The translations under genes and the position numbers were made by a program. A stretch of 64,000 nucleotides of DNA. Source: an uncultured Verrucomicrobiota bacterium (GTDB lineage Bacteria > Verrucomicrobiota > Kiritimatiellia > CAIVKH01). How positions within the stretch are numbered: position 1 is the first letter of the stretch; every line of letters starts with the position of its first letter. Of this stretch, positions 45,863 through 54,576 are shown one piece after another. Where the stretch lies: NCBI GenBank assembly GCA_937996795.1, contig CALKUH010000069.1, positions 62,001 through 126,000 on the forward strand. Direction: 5' to 3'. Under the pieces are notes generated by a model. It ran no database searches. It was not told the DNA's origin and was given only the letters and a program-made list of their open reading frames with translations.

Positions 45863-46495
45863 CTATTCCGCCTTCACGCGGCTGAACATGCCTTCGAAGG
45901 TGATCGGCTCGTCGCGGTCGAGATATTCCCAGCCCGTGAGGAATCCCTCGCGCGCCCCGTAGTCGCGGGCCTGGCGGAAGGCGCTGAACGAATCGTCGCG
46001 CACGAGGTAGACCAGGTAGTGCTGGTTCGTGCTGAGCGAGGAGATCATGCGCTGGAAGTCCCCCTCCTCCTGCTTGGGTTCCGGCGCGGACATGCCGGCG
46101 ATGTTGGGCCGCGGCACCAGGGCGATGACGCCCATCATCATGAAGCTGTTGTCGAGCCGGTAGAATTCGTTGCCCACGTCGCGCGACATCGCCTGCTCCA
46201 GCGCGCCGCTGTCGCCGCTCAATGCCCGCTCGCGCAGCTCGCGCGAGGCGTCGCGCATCGCGGCGAGGATCTCGACGCGGTCGATGGGATAAATCTGTCC
46301 GCCCCGGCACTCGATATACACCGGGCTGTTCGTCGTCGCGACGGCCAGCGGTGTCGGGCGCACCTTCGGCGTGCGCAGCGCCAGGTCGATCACGATGACC
46401 ATCACCATGAAGAGCGCCACGATCGACACCGTGATGATGTCGCAGAACGAGGTGACGTTCAGCTCGGGATTGCCTCTGTTGGGTCTGCGCGCCAT
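45863..46495 (-). CDS. ExbD/TolR-like protein (second partner of the motor cluster)
   Basis: 210 residues. One N-terminal membrane helix (SFCDIITVSIVALFMVMVIVIDLALR) with a conserved Asp near its start, as in ExbD/TolR/MotB proton-path subunits. The periplasmic part has a possible TolR-like fold (VYIECRGGQIYPIDRVEIL), an inserted segment with many methionines (NSFMMMGVIALV) and a C-terminal extension (RDDSFSAFRQARDYGAREGF). It is downstream of the other ExbD-like gene by 3 bp. Confidence 0.72.
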   Translation of the reverse strand: MARRPNRGNPELNVTSFCDIITVSIVALFMVMVIVIDLALRTPKVRPTPLAVATTNSPVYIECRGGQIYPIDRVEILAAMRDASRELRERALSGDSGALEQAMSRDVGNEFYRLDNSFMMMGVIALVPRPNIAGMSAPEPKQEEGDFQRMISSLSTNQHYLVYLVRDDSFSAFRQARDYGAREGFLTGWEYLDRDEPITFEGMFSRVKAE

Positions 46496-46498
46496 GGC

Positions 46499-47002
46499 TC
46501 AGTACGACGGGATGGTGATGTTGAGTTCCTGCATTTCCTTGCGCCAGTCGAGCACCGCCTCCGCGTCCAGCACATCGGCCCCCGCCGTGATGCCGCGGCG
46601 GATCAGTTCCTTGCGGAAATAGCGGTACACCGGAAGCGACCCCGGGCGCGCCATCAACACGATGTATTCCTTCTCCATGTTGGCCTGCACGCGGGCCAGC
46701 AGGCGGTCCACGGGATTGCCGGGCTTGCGCAGGTCGAGCACCGACACCTCGATGTCGCCCGGGATCACAATCGCCTTGTCCGGGTGGCAGTCGATGTAGA
46801 GCGGCCGCTGCTCGGGGAGTTGCTTCCGCTTCATCGCCTTGAACAATTTCTCAAACGAGAGTGTGTTCAACTGTTTCGGGTTTTCGACGATGGGCATGAT
46901 CATGACCACGAGCACGAGGCAGATCAGGCTCATCATGATGACGAGCGAATCGAGAAAGGGGGTCATCTCGATGCTGAACTCGCGTTTTTTGGGTCGCCGC
47001 AT
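46499..47002 (-). CDS. ExbD/TolR-like protein (first partner)
   Basis: 167 residues. N-terminal helix FSIEMTPFLDSLVIMMSLIC with the proton-carrying Asp after TPFL, exactly as in ExbD/TolR (TPLxD). The periplasmic domain has LYIDCHPDKAIVIPGD and the C-terminal helix. No OmpA/peptidoglycan-binding domain. It lies 21 bp downstream of the ExbB-like gene, so the three genes form an operon. Confidence 0.85.
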   Translation of the reverse strand: MRRPKKREFSIEMTPFLDSLVIMMSLICLVLVVMIMPIVENPKQLNTLSFEKLFKAMKRKQLPEQRPLYIDCHPDKAIVIPGDIEVSVLDLRKPGNPVDRLLARVQANMEKEYIVLMARPGSLPVYRYFRKELIRRGITAGADVLDAEAVLDWRKEMQELNITIPSY

Positions 47003-47023
47003 GGCGTATCACCCCGTCCCGGG

Positions 47024-48613
47024 TCAGCGCGCCTCGGTGAGCACGATCTGGCGCGGCTTCGACAGCCGCTTGACCATGTCGTCGGTCGCCTGCAGGTGCT
47101 TGCGCAGGTCGCCGATCACCGCGCGGAAATCCTGGCTGGCGGCGATGTCGCCCAGCGCGATCTCCACCGCGCGCGTCGCCTGCAACAGCGACTCGATCCG
47201 CGTGCCGACGTCCACCAGCCGCGTCATCTGGTCCGCGAGCCCGCGGGCCGCCTCGTCCGCGCCGCGCGCGGCGAGCGAGGACGCCTCGCGCAACGCCTGC
47301 ACCGACTGGCCAAGCTGGCTCGCCGCGTCGCCCACCTGCTTGCGCAGGTCGTCCGACACCTCGCGCCAGCGCGCCGCCTCGCGCTCGCTTGCCTGGTTGA
47401 GCGTGCCGAGGTAGCTCTGGACCGCCGCCGCCTGCTGCTCGACCGCGCGGGCGCCGCTCGCCTCGATCGCGCGGGCCTGCCCCGAAAGTTCGCGCGCCAC
47501 GTCCCCGGCCCCGGCCTGGAACCGCTCGGAAATGTCGCGCAACTTGCCCGCGAGCTGTTCGCCCAGCTCGCCCACGCGCACCTCGTAGCGGATCTGGAAC
47601 TCGCCGTATTTCTCGTTCAACAGGTCGCCCGCGCGCGCGATGGCGTTGGCAAAAACCTCCTCGTACCGCTGCGGGCTCGGCATCCGTTTGAAGCCGTCCT
47701 CAATCGACTGCACCATGTCGCGCAGCGGCGCAGCCAGCGCCTCTGCCATGTGGCCGATGTCCTGCCGCATCGCGAGGATGCTCTCCACCGGGAACTCGGT
47801 CTTTTTCACCGACGGCATCTTCGAGATGAGCCGTTCCTCGATCAGCGCGTCGATCTCGCCCAGCAGCACTTCCTCGCGCCGCTCCGCGCCCATGCTCGGG
47901 AACGCCGCGCCGCCGGCGGCCCACAAGCCGACGAGGGTCGTGTAGAACGCGATGGCCAGACCTTGCGTGATCAAGCCGACCTGGAACTTGATGTCCTCCG
48001 CGGTGACGTCGCCGCGCAAGAATTCGGCGAAGCCGCCGATACCATAGCTGACGCCGTACACCGTGCCGAGGAAGCCCAACAGCGGCATCGCCCAGATGTA
48101 GAGGCGGTTGGCGCGGAACGATGAATCCGACCCGAACACGTCCATTTCCGCGTTTTCGCGCGTGTACTGCGCCGTGCGGTCGAAGTCGCGCGTGTTGATC
48201 CACATCGCCAGCACCCGCATCACCCGCGTGCACACGATGCGCTTGTGCGCGTCGGGCATCTCGGCGATCTCGTTGTACACCGCGATCAGCCGCGGCTGGT
48301 CGTTCATGTCGAGGTCATCCGGCAGCGGCAGCTCGCGCAGCGCGCGGAACTCCTTCCGCACCTTCCCACGCTTGAGCACGACCGTCATGATCGACATGCC
48401 CAGCATGAACATCGTCATGAACTGGAAGATCACGCGGCCCCAGTCCCAGTCGTTGCGGTCGATGAACAGGTCGCGGATGAACGTGCCCTTCAGCGGCGCA
48501 ATCATCGCGAAAAAGCCGACGGCGGCGGACAGCGCCAACAGCAGCACAAGGCCCATGTGGACGTTGGTGTCGGGGCGTTCGCCGGACGGGTAGGGGACGT
48601 GTTGCTGGCTCAT
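47024..48613 (-). CDS. ExbB/TolQ/MotA-type motor subunit with long coiled-coil tail (ZorA-like)
   Basis: About 529 residues. Four membrane helices: VHMGLVLLLALSAAVGFFAM, VIFQFMTMFMLGMSIMTVVL, the conserved pore helices IWAMPLLGFLGTVYGVSYGI and LITQGLAIAFYTTLVGLWAA. After residue about 250 comes roughly 280 residues of predicted coiled coil, with Ala/Glu/Arg heptads (GELGEQLAGKLRDISERFQA, DDLRKQVGDAASQLGQSVQA). A 5-helix stator with a long cytoplasmic tail is the plan of ZorA of the Zorya defence system, but also of uncharacterised ExbB relatives. Two ExbD-like genes follow. No ZorC/ZorD/ZorE homologue was seen. Confidence 0.85.
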   Translation of the reverse strand: MSQQHVPYPSGERPDTNVHMGLVLLLALSAAVGFFAMIAPLKGTFIRDLFIDRNDWDWGRVIFQFMTMFMLGMSIMTVVLKRGKVRKEFRALRELPLPDDLDMNDQPRLIAVYNEIAEMPDAHKRIVCTRVMRVLAMWINTRDFDRTAQYTRENAEMDVFGSDSSFRANRLYIWAMPLLGFLGTVYGVSYGIGGFAEFLRGDVTAEDIKFQVGLITQGLAIAFYTTLVGLWAAGGAAFPSMGAERREEVLLGEIDALIEERLISKMPSVKKTEFPVESILAMRQDIGHMAEALAAPLRDMVQSIEDGFKRMPSPQRYEEVFANAIARAGDLLNEKYGEFQIRYEVRVGELGEQLAGKLRDISERFQAGAGDVARELSGQARAIEASGARAVEQQAAAVQSYLGTLNQASEREAARWREVSDDLRKQVGDAASQLGQSVQALREASSLAARGADEAARGLADQMTRLVDVGTRIESLLQATRAVEIALGDIAASQDFRAVIGDLRKHLQATDDMVKRLSKPRQIVLTEAR

Positions 48614-48748
48614 GGAACCTCGCGCGTGGGAGTGGAATTCAATCGTGCAGGGCGTGCCGCCGGAACGGGGCGCGTTTGCAATATCCAACGGAGCATGCGC
48701 GGATAGTAGTCCGCTTAAGCCGTAAAGCAAGCAGCGTTTGAGCGGCGC

Positions 48749-49762
48749 TCAGCCGTGAATGGCGCCGCCGCGGTTTCGCAGGGAGCCGCCCGCGCGGCCC
48801 GCCTCCACCGCCAGCGCTTCGGCGACGATGCTGATCGCGATCTGCTCCGCGCCCTCCGCGCCGATGTCGAGGCCGACCGGGCCGTACGCGCGCGCGCGCG
48901 CCGCCTCCGGCAGGGCCGCAACGATTTCATCGCGGCGCGTGCGCGGGCCAAGCAGGCCGATGTAAGGCGCCGGCGTGTCCGCCAGCCGCAGCGCCCACGC
49001 GCGGTCCAGCTCCAGCGCGTGGTTCATCACGACCGCAAAGGTCTGCGCGTGGAGAGGCGCCACCGCCGCGGAATCGCCGGGGCGCGCCTGCACGAGTTGC
49101 GCGGCGTCCGGAAACCGCGCCGCGTCGAGGTAGGCCGCGCGGTGGTCCACCACGGTGACGCGGAACCCCGCCTGCGCCGCGATCCGCACCAGCGGGATCG
49201 CATCGTCCCCCGCGCCGATTACGACGAGATCCGCCGGCGGCTCCAGATGGTCCACATAATCGCGGGCGCCCTCCGCCGCGACGATCCCCGACATTTCGTC
49301 CGTGAACGGTGGCCCCGTCACGATGCGTCCCGCCTCGCGCCCGTCCAGCGTCGTCCGGAGGGCGAACGCCTCGAGCCCCGCAAGGCGGCGGCGCACCTCC
49401 GCCACGATCCCCGTGTTGTCCCGCGCCGGGAGGGGTTGCAGGAACACGTCGAGCCGCCCGTTGCAGCCGAGCCCCAGCCCCCACAGCGTCTGGTCGTCCG
49501 CGCCCGTGTCGTAGCGCACCAGCTCCGGCTCGCCGTCCTCCGCCAGCAGCCGCAGCGCGCGTTCCTTGAGGTCCTGCTCCAGGCAGCCGCCGCTGACCTG
49601 CCCGCACAGCGCGCCGTCCGCGCGGATCAGCAGCTTCGCGCCCACGCGCCGGTACGACGAGCCCTCGATGCGGACCAGTGTCGCCAGCGCGGAGGGTTCG
49701 CCCGCCGCCTGCGCGCGCGCGATCGCATCATAGATGCGGGACGTTTCGTGCCACGATTTCAT
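48749..49762 (-). CDS. XdhC/CoxI-family molybdenum hydroxylase maturation protein
   Basis: 337 residues. The N-terminal XdhC domain shows LVRIEGSSYRRVGAKLLI, GQVSGGCLEQDLKERAL and GLGLGCNGRLDVFLQP; the C-terminal Rossmann domain begins LVVIGAGDDAIPLVRIAAQ with VDHRAAYL and ends near IGLLGPRTRRDEI and GLDIGAEGAEQIAISIVAEA. These proteins insert or sulfurate the molybdenum cofactor of xanthine dehydrogenase-type enzymes. No such enzyme is in the window. Two TGTAAAAA dyads lie upstream. Confidence 0.9.
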   Translation of the reverse strand: MKSWHETSRIYDAIARAQAAGEPSALATLVRIEGSSYRRVGAKLLIRADGALCGQVSGGCLEQDLKERALRLLAEDGEPELVRYDTGADDQTLWGLGLGCNGRLDVFLQPLPARDNTGIVAEVRRRLAGLEAFALRTTLDGREAGRIVTGPPFTDEMSGIVAAEGARDYVDHLEPPADLVVIGAGDDAIPLVRIAAQAGFRVTVVDHRAAYLDAARFPDAAQLVQARPGDSAAVAPLHAQTFAVVMNHALELDRAWALRLADTPAPYIGLLGPRTRRDEIVAALPEAARARAYGPVGLDIGAEGAEQIAISIVAEALAVEAGRAGGSLRNRGGAIHG

Positions 49763-49823
49763 GCGCCCATGATGCCCGCGCGCGCAAAAACCCGTAAAGG
49801 ATTTTCGACCCGCCGCCCGACGA

Positions 49824-49876
49824 TTTTTACAACGTCTGTAAAAACGATCCGGCCCGGCTTGCAACGTCTGTAAAAA
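49824..49876 (-). promoter_or_regulatory. Paired dyad sites upstream of xdhC
   Basis: The first is the perfect dyad TTTTTACA-ACGTC-TGTAAAAA (49824-49844). The second, TTGCA-ACGTC-TGTAAAAA, is at 49859-49876. Their matching cores start 32 bases apart. In sequence, orientation relative to the downstream gene and spacing they match the pair upstream of dapA (18691-18740). Confidence 0.6.
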
Positions 49877-49906
49877 CTTTTTCGCGCTCGCCTCCGCGAG
49901 GGGCGA

Positions 49907-50356
49907 TTACAGGCGGAAGAGGTAGCCGATGACGCTGCCGACGTAGCCGGTGAGGCCGATGCAGAGCAGGGCGAAGGCGATGTGGTATTTCGTGGTGCGC
50001 GCGTTGCGCCGGCGGATCAGGTTCACGAGGGAGTCGTCAATCGTCTCGCTGCGCCACTGGCTCGCCCAGCGGAGTTGCAGCGGCCCGGCGAGGATCATCA
50101 GCGCGGAGAGCAGGACGAAGGACAACCCGTAGCCGATGCAGATGCGCGAAAACGCGCCGGATGCCGCGATGGTCGGGCCGGAGAAACCGGTGATCGTCAG
50201 CACCACCGCGACGAGGCTGAGCAGCAGCGACGAGCGCTGTTGCAGCACGTCGTACGCGTTCGTGACCCACTGGAGGATTTCCTTCCGGTTGTCGCCGTAG
50301 AGTTCCTTCAGGTAGGCCAGCTCCTCCACCGGCGTCAGCTTGCGGTTCGGTTTCAT
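49907..50356 (-). CDS. Small membrane protein of unknown function
   Basis: 149 residues. N-terminal cytoplasmic helix (LTPVEELAYLKELYGDNRKE, ILQWVTNAYDVLQQRSSLLL), then three or four membrane segments: SLVAVVLTITGFSG, IGYGLSFVLLSALMILAGP, IAFALLCIGLTGYVGSVIGY. A basic loop (SLVNLIRRRNARTTKYHI) separates them. The layout recalls small 'SMODS/Pycsar-associated' effector-like membrane proteins but without a cyclase partner, so no function is assigned. Confidence 0.7.
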   Translation of the reverse strand: MKPNRKLTPVEELAYLKELYGDNRKEILQWVTNAYDVLQQRSSLLLSLVAVVLTITGFSGPTIAASGAFSRICIGYGLSFVLLSALMILAGPLQLRWASQWRSETIDDSLVNLIRRRNARTTKYHIAFALLCIGLTGYVGSVIGYLFRL

Positions 50357-50406
50357 GGGGTCGGAGTGTAGCAGAGGAGGCGATGGGGGGCGAGGACGGG
50401 GGGCGG

Positions 50407-50460
50407 GTGACCAGTGACCAGTAATCGGTGACCGGTCACTGGTTACTGATTACCGGTCAC
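50407..50460. repeat. 54-bp near-perfect palindrome overlapping the 3' end of a glycosyltransferase gene
   Basis: Two 27-base halves are complementary at 22 of 27 positions, with no loop; it is composed of words like GGTCACTGG and GGTAATCAG. The glycosyltransferase gene's last five codons and stop lie inside it. Confidence 0.85.
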
Positions 50461-52074
50461 TTCTTCCTTCTTCCCGCCGCCTTTCCCCGCGACCCAGAAC
50501 TCCATCCGCATGCCGAGCATCAGGCGGGTTTGCGCGTCGAGGGCGGGGATGGCGCTGAAGAAGAGGGTGATAAAGGGGACGAGCAGCCATTCCAGCGCGT
50601 GGCGCAGGCGCAGCAGCAGCGGGCGGCGCGTGGGCGGGCGGGGCAGCAGCAACTGGCTCATGATGATTGTGATCACGAGCGCGAGGCCGGCGAGGTTGAA
50701 GATGAGGCCGCTGATGCGCGGCGCGGTGAAGTACATCACGGTGTTGGAGAATTCGCGGCCGGCGTAGAGGGCGGGCAGCCAGTTGAAGATCGTGAGCATG
50801 AACCCCCAGGTCGCCCACGCGAGGTGGCCCTCGAACATCTTGAGCATGTGCGCGCATTTTTCGCGCAGCGGGATGCGGCGCGACGCGAGGAAGCCGCGCG
50901 CGATGAGCGGGAAATTCTCGACGCCCCACGCCCAGCGCCGCTTCTGCTTGTAGAGGCCGCGCAGCGTCTTGATCCAGTCGGTGTCCGCGACGACGTCCAT
51001 CGAGAGGGTCGTGTACATCGGCACCACCCGGTAGTCGCTTTCGTAGTGCAGATAGGATTTCCAGAAGATCGCGCTGTCGTCGGAGATCATGTCCACCGGC
51101 CAGTAGCCGACCTCGTCGAGCGCCTGGAAGCTCATGCTGTGGCTGGAGAAGGTGACGAGCATGTCGGGATTCGTCGCCTCGATGAGCTGGAAGAAGGAGG
51201 AGCCGACCTCGAGCACACGGGCGAAGCCGGGGGCCTGCCAGATGTTGTTGTGATAGACGGGAATCGGCTGGAAGGAGGCGCGCGTGCGGCGCGGTTCGAG
51301 GCAGTAGTGGTAGGTGAGGCAGCTGAAGTAGTGCGGGGGCACGACGGTGTCGGCGTCGAAGCACGAGGCGGTGGCGTGGTCGAACGGGATGCCGCGCTCG
51401 CGCAGCAGGCGGGCCGCGAGGCGCGCGGCGTAGGTCGCGTTGGCGCCCTTGACGCGGGCCTCGCCGGGAAGGTCCTCCGGGTGCAGCGCGACGCGGAGGT
51501 CGAGGAAGCGGTTCCGGTATGTCGCGACCAGCGCGTCGGCGTCGGCGCGGACCTGGCCGGACGCGCGCGCCTCGACGGCGAGCAGGACGATCATGCGGTC
51601 GGTCGGGAAATCCTGCTCGACGAGGCTGCGCAGGCCCGGCTCCACGACGTCGGCGGTCTCCTTCGCGATCGGGATGATGACGACATGGTACACGCGCGCG
51701 GGATCGAGGGCGGACTCTCCGGCGGCGTGCAGCGCGCGTGCGCGCTGGCGGTGCAGCCAGCGCGACGGGCGCGGTTCGTCCGGGGCGGGGTCGAGCAGGG
51801 GCAGGCGTCCGAGCCGCTCGCGCCATGCGGTGCGGCGCTCGGCGCGGAGCAGCGCGTAGGACAGGACGAGGAAAATCGTGGAGTGCGCGAGGCGCAGCAG
51901 CCAGTAGAGGTTGAACGCAATGACCAGCGCGGCGGCGGTCTGCGGGAACAGCAGGCCGACCGCCATCATGCCGAACAATACGGTCCAGCTCGAAAGGCCG
52001 GGCAGGATTTCAAAAAAACGCTGCCAGCGGGCGTCCGCCCCCTCGAGTCCGCTGCGGCTGTACGCGATGCTCAT
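50443..52074 (-). CDS. Membrane-anchored family 2 glycosyltransferase
   Basis: 543 residues. GT2 motifs: SCFDADTVVPPHYF (DxD), DMISDDSAIFWKSYL (catalytic Asp) and LYKQKRRWAWGVENF (the QxxRW-type processive motif). Hydrophobic helices flank it at both ends (LSSWTVLFGMMAVGLLFPQT, ISGLIFNLAGLALVITIIMS). It resembles cellulose-synthase-like GT2 enzymes. The last five residues (VTGNQ) are encoded by a repeat element. The start overlaps the stop of the PEGA gene (ATGA), suggesting coupled translation. Confidence 0.88.
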   Translation of the reverse strand: MSIAYSRSGLEGADARWQRFFEILPGLSSWTVLFGMMAVGLLFPQTAAALVIAFNLYWLLRLAHSTIFLVLSYALLRAERRTAWRERLGRLPLLDPAPDEPRPSRWLHRQRARALHAAGESALDPARVYHVVIIPIAKETADVVEPGLRSLVEQDFPTDRMIVLLAVEARASGQVRADADALVATYRNRFLDLRVALHPEDLPGEARVKGANATYAARLAARLLRERGIPFDHATASCFDADTVVPPHYFSCLTYHYCLEPRRTRASFQPIPVYHNNIWQAPGFARVLEVGSSFFQLIEATNPDMLVTFSSHSMSFQALDEVGYWPVDMISDDSAIFWKSYLHYESDYRVVPMYTTLSMDVVADTDWIKTLRGLYKQKRRWAWGVENFPLIARGFLASRRIPLREKCAHMLKMFEGHLAWATWGFMLTIFNWLPALYAGREFSNTVMYFTAPRISGLIFNLAGLALVITIIMSQLLLPRPPTRRPLLLRLRHALEWLLVPFITLFFSAIPALDAQTRLMLGMRMEFWVAGKGGGKKEEVTGNQ

Positions 52075-53531
52075 TCCGCCTCCTCCTCAAGGGACGGCAG
52101 CGGAATCAGCGAGCGCGGCGGCAGCAGGTTCATCGCCGCGACGCGCCGGTCGGCCTGGAGAAACACCACATCGCCCGTGCGTTCGCTGAATGCGAAGGCC
52201 CCGTCGCGATGCAGTGTGGCGATTTCGCGCGGGGGGCCGCCGCCGCCCCGCTCGAGGGCGAGCAGCCAGATGCGGCCTTCCGACGAAAACAGCAGGTGCG
52301 TATTGTCGTGCATCCACGCGACGCGCTGGATCGGGTGCGGATGTTCGTGCAGCCAGCGCACGCGGATCTCCGTTCCCTTCTTGCCCTCTTCTTCGTCGTC
52401 CTCCTCCTCGTTGTCGTCCTCGCGCTCCACGACTTCCAGCAAACCCAACGCCCGCTCGGTCGTGACGAGCCATTGCTCCTCTTCGGTGTCGGGCAGGAGC
52501 GCGCGCACGCCGCGGGGCAGCACGACCCAGGGTGGCGTGTTGGCCAGCAGGGCGCCGTCTTCGTTGCGCAGGAGCAGCACGTCATCGGGGAGCGGATGCA
52601 GGTGGTGGGCGCCGTCGTCGAGTCGTTTGGCGAGTTCAGCGGGGATGGTGTAGTTCGATTCGGGCGCGTCGCCGTCCCGCTCCACGCGCACGAGCGTGTT
52701 CGAGCCGGTGAGCGCGTAGAGCCGTTTGCGGTTCAGCGCCACGCCCCGCGCAGGCGGCGCGAGGTCGGGGAAAATGGCCATCGCGTCGAGGTCGAGGCGG
52801 TGCGTCCGCTCGCCGACGCGCGTGTAGAGTTCGTCGTCCGCGCGGGGATCCCAGCGCACATCGTCGGGCGGTTCGGGGAAGAGGCGGGTGATGTCGAGCG
52901 GCGGCTCGTCCTCGTCGTCGAGGTCGAACCAGAGATATGCCGAGTCGCCGCGCGCGGTGGCGTGGACCAGCGCGCAGGGGCTGCCCCGCACCGTCCAGAG
53001 GCGCGTGACGGTGGCATCCGCCCACGGCGAATCCCCGGCGGCGAGCAGGGGTCGAATGGTCCGATCCCCGGCGTCGTACACCCGGGCGTCGCCTAGGCGT
53101 TTGCGGTGGACGAGCAGGAGGCGCTCCTCGCCCGGGTCGTCCACGAGCGCGTCGATGGGCGCGTCATGCACGATGCGCGTCGCGCGGCCCGCGGGCAGCA
53201 GCAGGACGCGGTCGATCAGCGTGGCGCGTTCCGGTTTCACCTCGACCAGCGTCTGCCAGGCGTCCGAGCCCTCGCGGGCGAGGCGCAGCACGTAGGTGCC
53301 GGGCAGCAGGTCGCGGAGCACCGCGGGCGTGCGGCGCGTGTAGCGGCTGTCGCCGAGGAAGACCAGCGCATCGTCCGGCGTGCTGGCGATGGACACCAGG
53401 CCGGACTGGACCAGGCCGTGCTCGCTCCCGGGTTTGTAGATGTAGCCGAGCGCGTACAGGATGGCCGTCGGCGCCGCCGCCAGGTAGAGGACGAGGAAAA
53501 TGTAAAACAACGCTCTGCGAAGGGCTTTCAT
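52071..53531 (-). CDS. PEGA-domain, beta-propeller-like membrane-anchored protein
   Basis: 486 residues. A single N-terminal helix (ALFYIFLVLYLAAAPTAILY), a PEGA domain (VSIASTPDDALVFLGDSRYT through LPGTYVLRLAREGSDAW), then repeated WD/propeller-like strands (IRVRWLHEHPHPIQRVAWMH, DNTHLLFSSEGRIWLLALER). A low-complexity acidic stretch (EREDDNEEEDDEEEGKKG) lies at about residue 370. Likely exposed to the envelope side and a partner of the coupled glycosyltransferase, by inference from the overlap. Confidence 0.78.
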   Translation of the reverse strand: MKALRRALFYIFLVLYLAAAPTAILYALGYIYKPGSEHGLVQSGLVSIASTPDDALVFLGDSRYTRRTPAVLRDLLPGTYVLRLAREGSDAWQTLVEVKPERATLIDRVLLLPAGRATRIVHDAPIDALVDDPGEERLLLVHRKRLGDARVYDAGDRTIRPLLAAGDSPWADATVTRLWTVRGSPCALVHATARGDSAYLWFDLDDEDEPPLDITRLFPEPPDDVRWDPRADDELYTRVGERTHRLDLDAMAIFPDLAPPARGVALNRKRLYALTGSNTLVRVERDGDAPESNYTIPAELAKRLDDGAHHLHPLPDDVLLLRNEDGALLANTPPWVVLPRGVRALLPDTEEEQWLVTTERALGLLEVVEREDDNEEEDDEEEGKKGTEIRVRWLHEHPHPIQRVAWMHDNTHLLFSSEGRIWLLALERGGGGPPREIATLHRDGAFAFSERTGDVVFLQADRRVAAMNLLPPRSLIPLPSLEEEAE

Positions 53532-53589
53532 TCAGGGTCCGGTCGGGCCCCTGTTGTTCCACACCCGCCCCCCGGTGTGAAGCGCCGAA

Positions 53590-54030
53590 TTATGCGCCGG
53601 TTTCGACGCGGGGGCGGTCCGCCGACTGGACGTATAGCGCGATTGCGGCGGTGGCGCCGAAGTAGAAGAAGAGCGAGGCGGCGCCGTCGTTGTCGCCGGA
53701 GAGGCGCTGGCCGAAGGCGAGCATGGCGAACAACAGCATCGAGCACCACAGGCCCGCGTGCAGCAGCGGGCGTTCGCGCCCGGCGCGGAATTCGCCGCGA
53801 ACCAGGCTCGCGGCGAAGATCAGCGCGGCGATACCTTCGAGGACGGCAATCTGGTAAAAGGAGACGGTGATGCCGGGGAAGGTCGCCAGCACCGTGTCCT
53901 GGAACCGGTCGCGGAATCCCTGCGGCACGCCGGGACCAAGCAGCTTGCGTCCGCCGGCGAGCAACCAGATGGGCAGGAACAGGGCGTAGACGGGCAGCAG
54001 GCGCAGCGCGTCGAAGCAGTCGGTTTTCAT
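53590..54030 (-). CDS. DoxX-like small membrane protein
   Basis: 146 residues with four hydrophobic segments (LLPVYALFLPIWLLAGG, AVLEGIAALIFAASLV, HAGLWCSMLLFAMLAFG, ASLFFYFGATAAIALYV). The loop GGRKLLGPGVPQGFRDRFQD is DoxX-like. No function assigned. Confidence 0.68.
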   Translation of the reverse strand: MKTDCFDALRLLPVYALFLPIWLLAGGRKLLGPGVPQGFRDRFQDTVLATFPGITVSFYQIAVLEGIAALIFAASLVRGEFRAGRERPLLHAGLWCSMLLFAMLAFGQRLSGDNDGAASLFFYFGATAAIALYVQSADRPRVETGA

Positions 54031-54067
54031 GGCGGAACCATAAACCAGGAACGGGGAGATTCAAGGC

Positions 54068-54556
54068 ATGGACACACCAGCACCCATCGCGGCCGGCACG
54101 CGCATCGGCCACGTCCACCTAAAGGTGGCGGATCTTGAACGCGCGCTGGGCTTCTATTGCGGCGTGCTGGGATTCAAGCTGATGCAGCGGTTCGGTCGGC
54201 AGGCGGCCTTCATCTCCGCGGGCGGCTATCACCACCACATCGGCCTCAACACATGGGAGAGCCGCGGCGGCACGCCGCCACCGCCGGGTCATACCGGCCT
54301 GTATCACGCGGCCATCCTGTATCCAACGCGACGCGATCTCGCGGACGCCCTCCGCCGCCTGCGCGCCGCGGGCATCGCGCTCGATGGCGCGGCCGACCAT
54401 GGCGTGAGCGAGGCGCTGTACCTGCGCGACCCCGATGGCAATGGCGTGGAGTTGTACTGGGACCGCCCCGAGTCCGCGTGGCCGCGCGACGCGAACGGCG
54501 GCCTCGCCATGTTCACGCGCCCGCTGGACTTGGACGCGCTGCTGGCGGCGGATTGA
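54068..54556 (+). CDS. VOC-family (glyoxalase/bleomycin-resistance/extradiol dioxygenase) protein
   Basis: 162 residues. Two beta-alpha-beta modules. The first begins GHVHLKVADLERALGFYCGV (metal-binding His), the second has LYHAAILYPTR and YLRDPDGNGVELYWDRP with the Glu ligand. It resembles catechol 2,3-dioxygenase-like or CatE-type proteins; substrate unknown. Convergent with AlkC. Confidence 0.88.
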   Translation: MDTPAPIAAGTRIGHVHLKVADLERALGFYCGVLGFKLMQRFGRQAAFISAGGYHHHIGLNTWESRGGTPPPPGHTGLYHAAILYPTRRDLADALRRLRAAGIALDGAADHGVSEALYLRDPDGNGVELYWDRPESAWPRDANGGLAMFTRPLDLDALLAAD

Positions 54557-54576
54557 GCCCTCGCACCCCGCGTCTA

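Noticed and set aside
45863..48613. A complete Zorya defence system
   Set aside because: Only the motor-like subunits are present; no ZorC, ZorD or ZorE homologue and no OmpA domain on the ExbD-like proteins.
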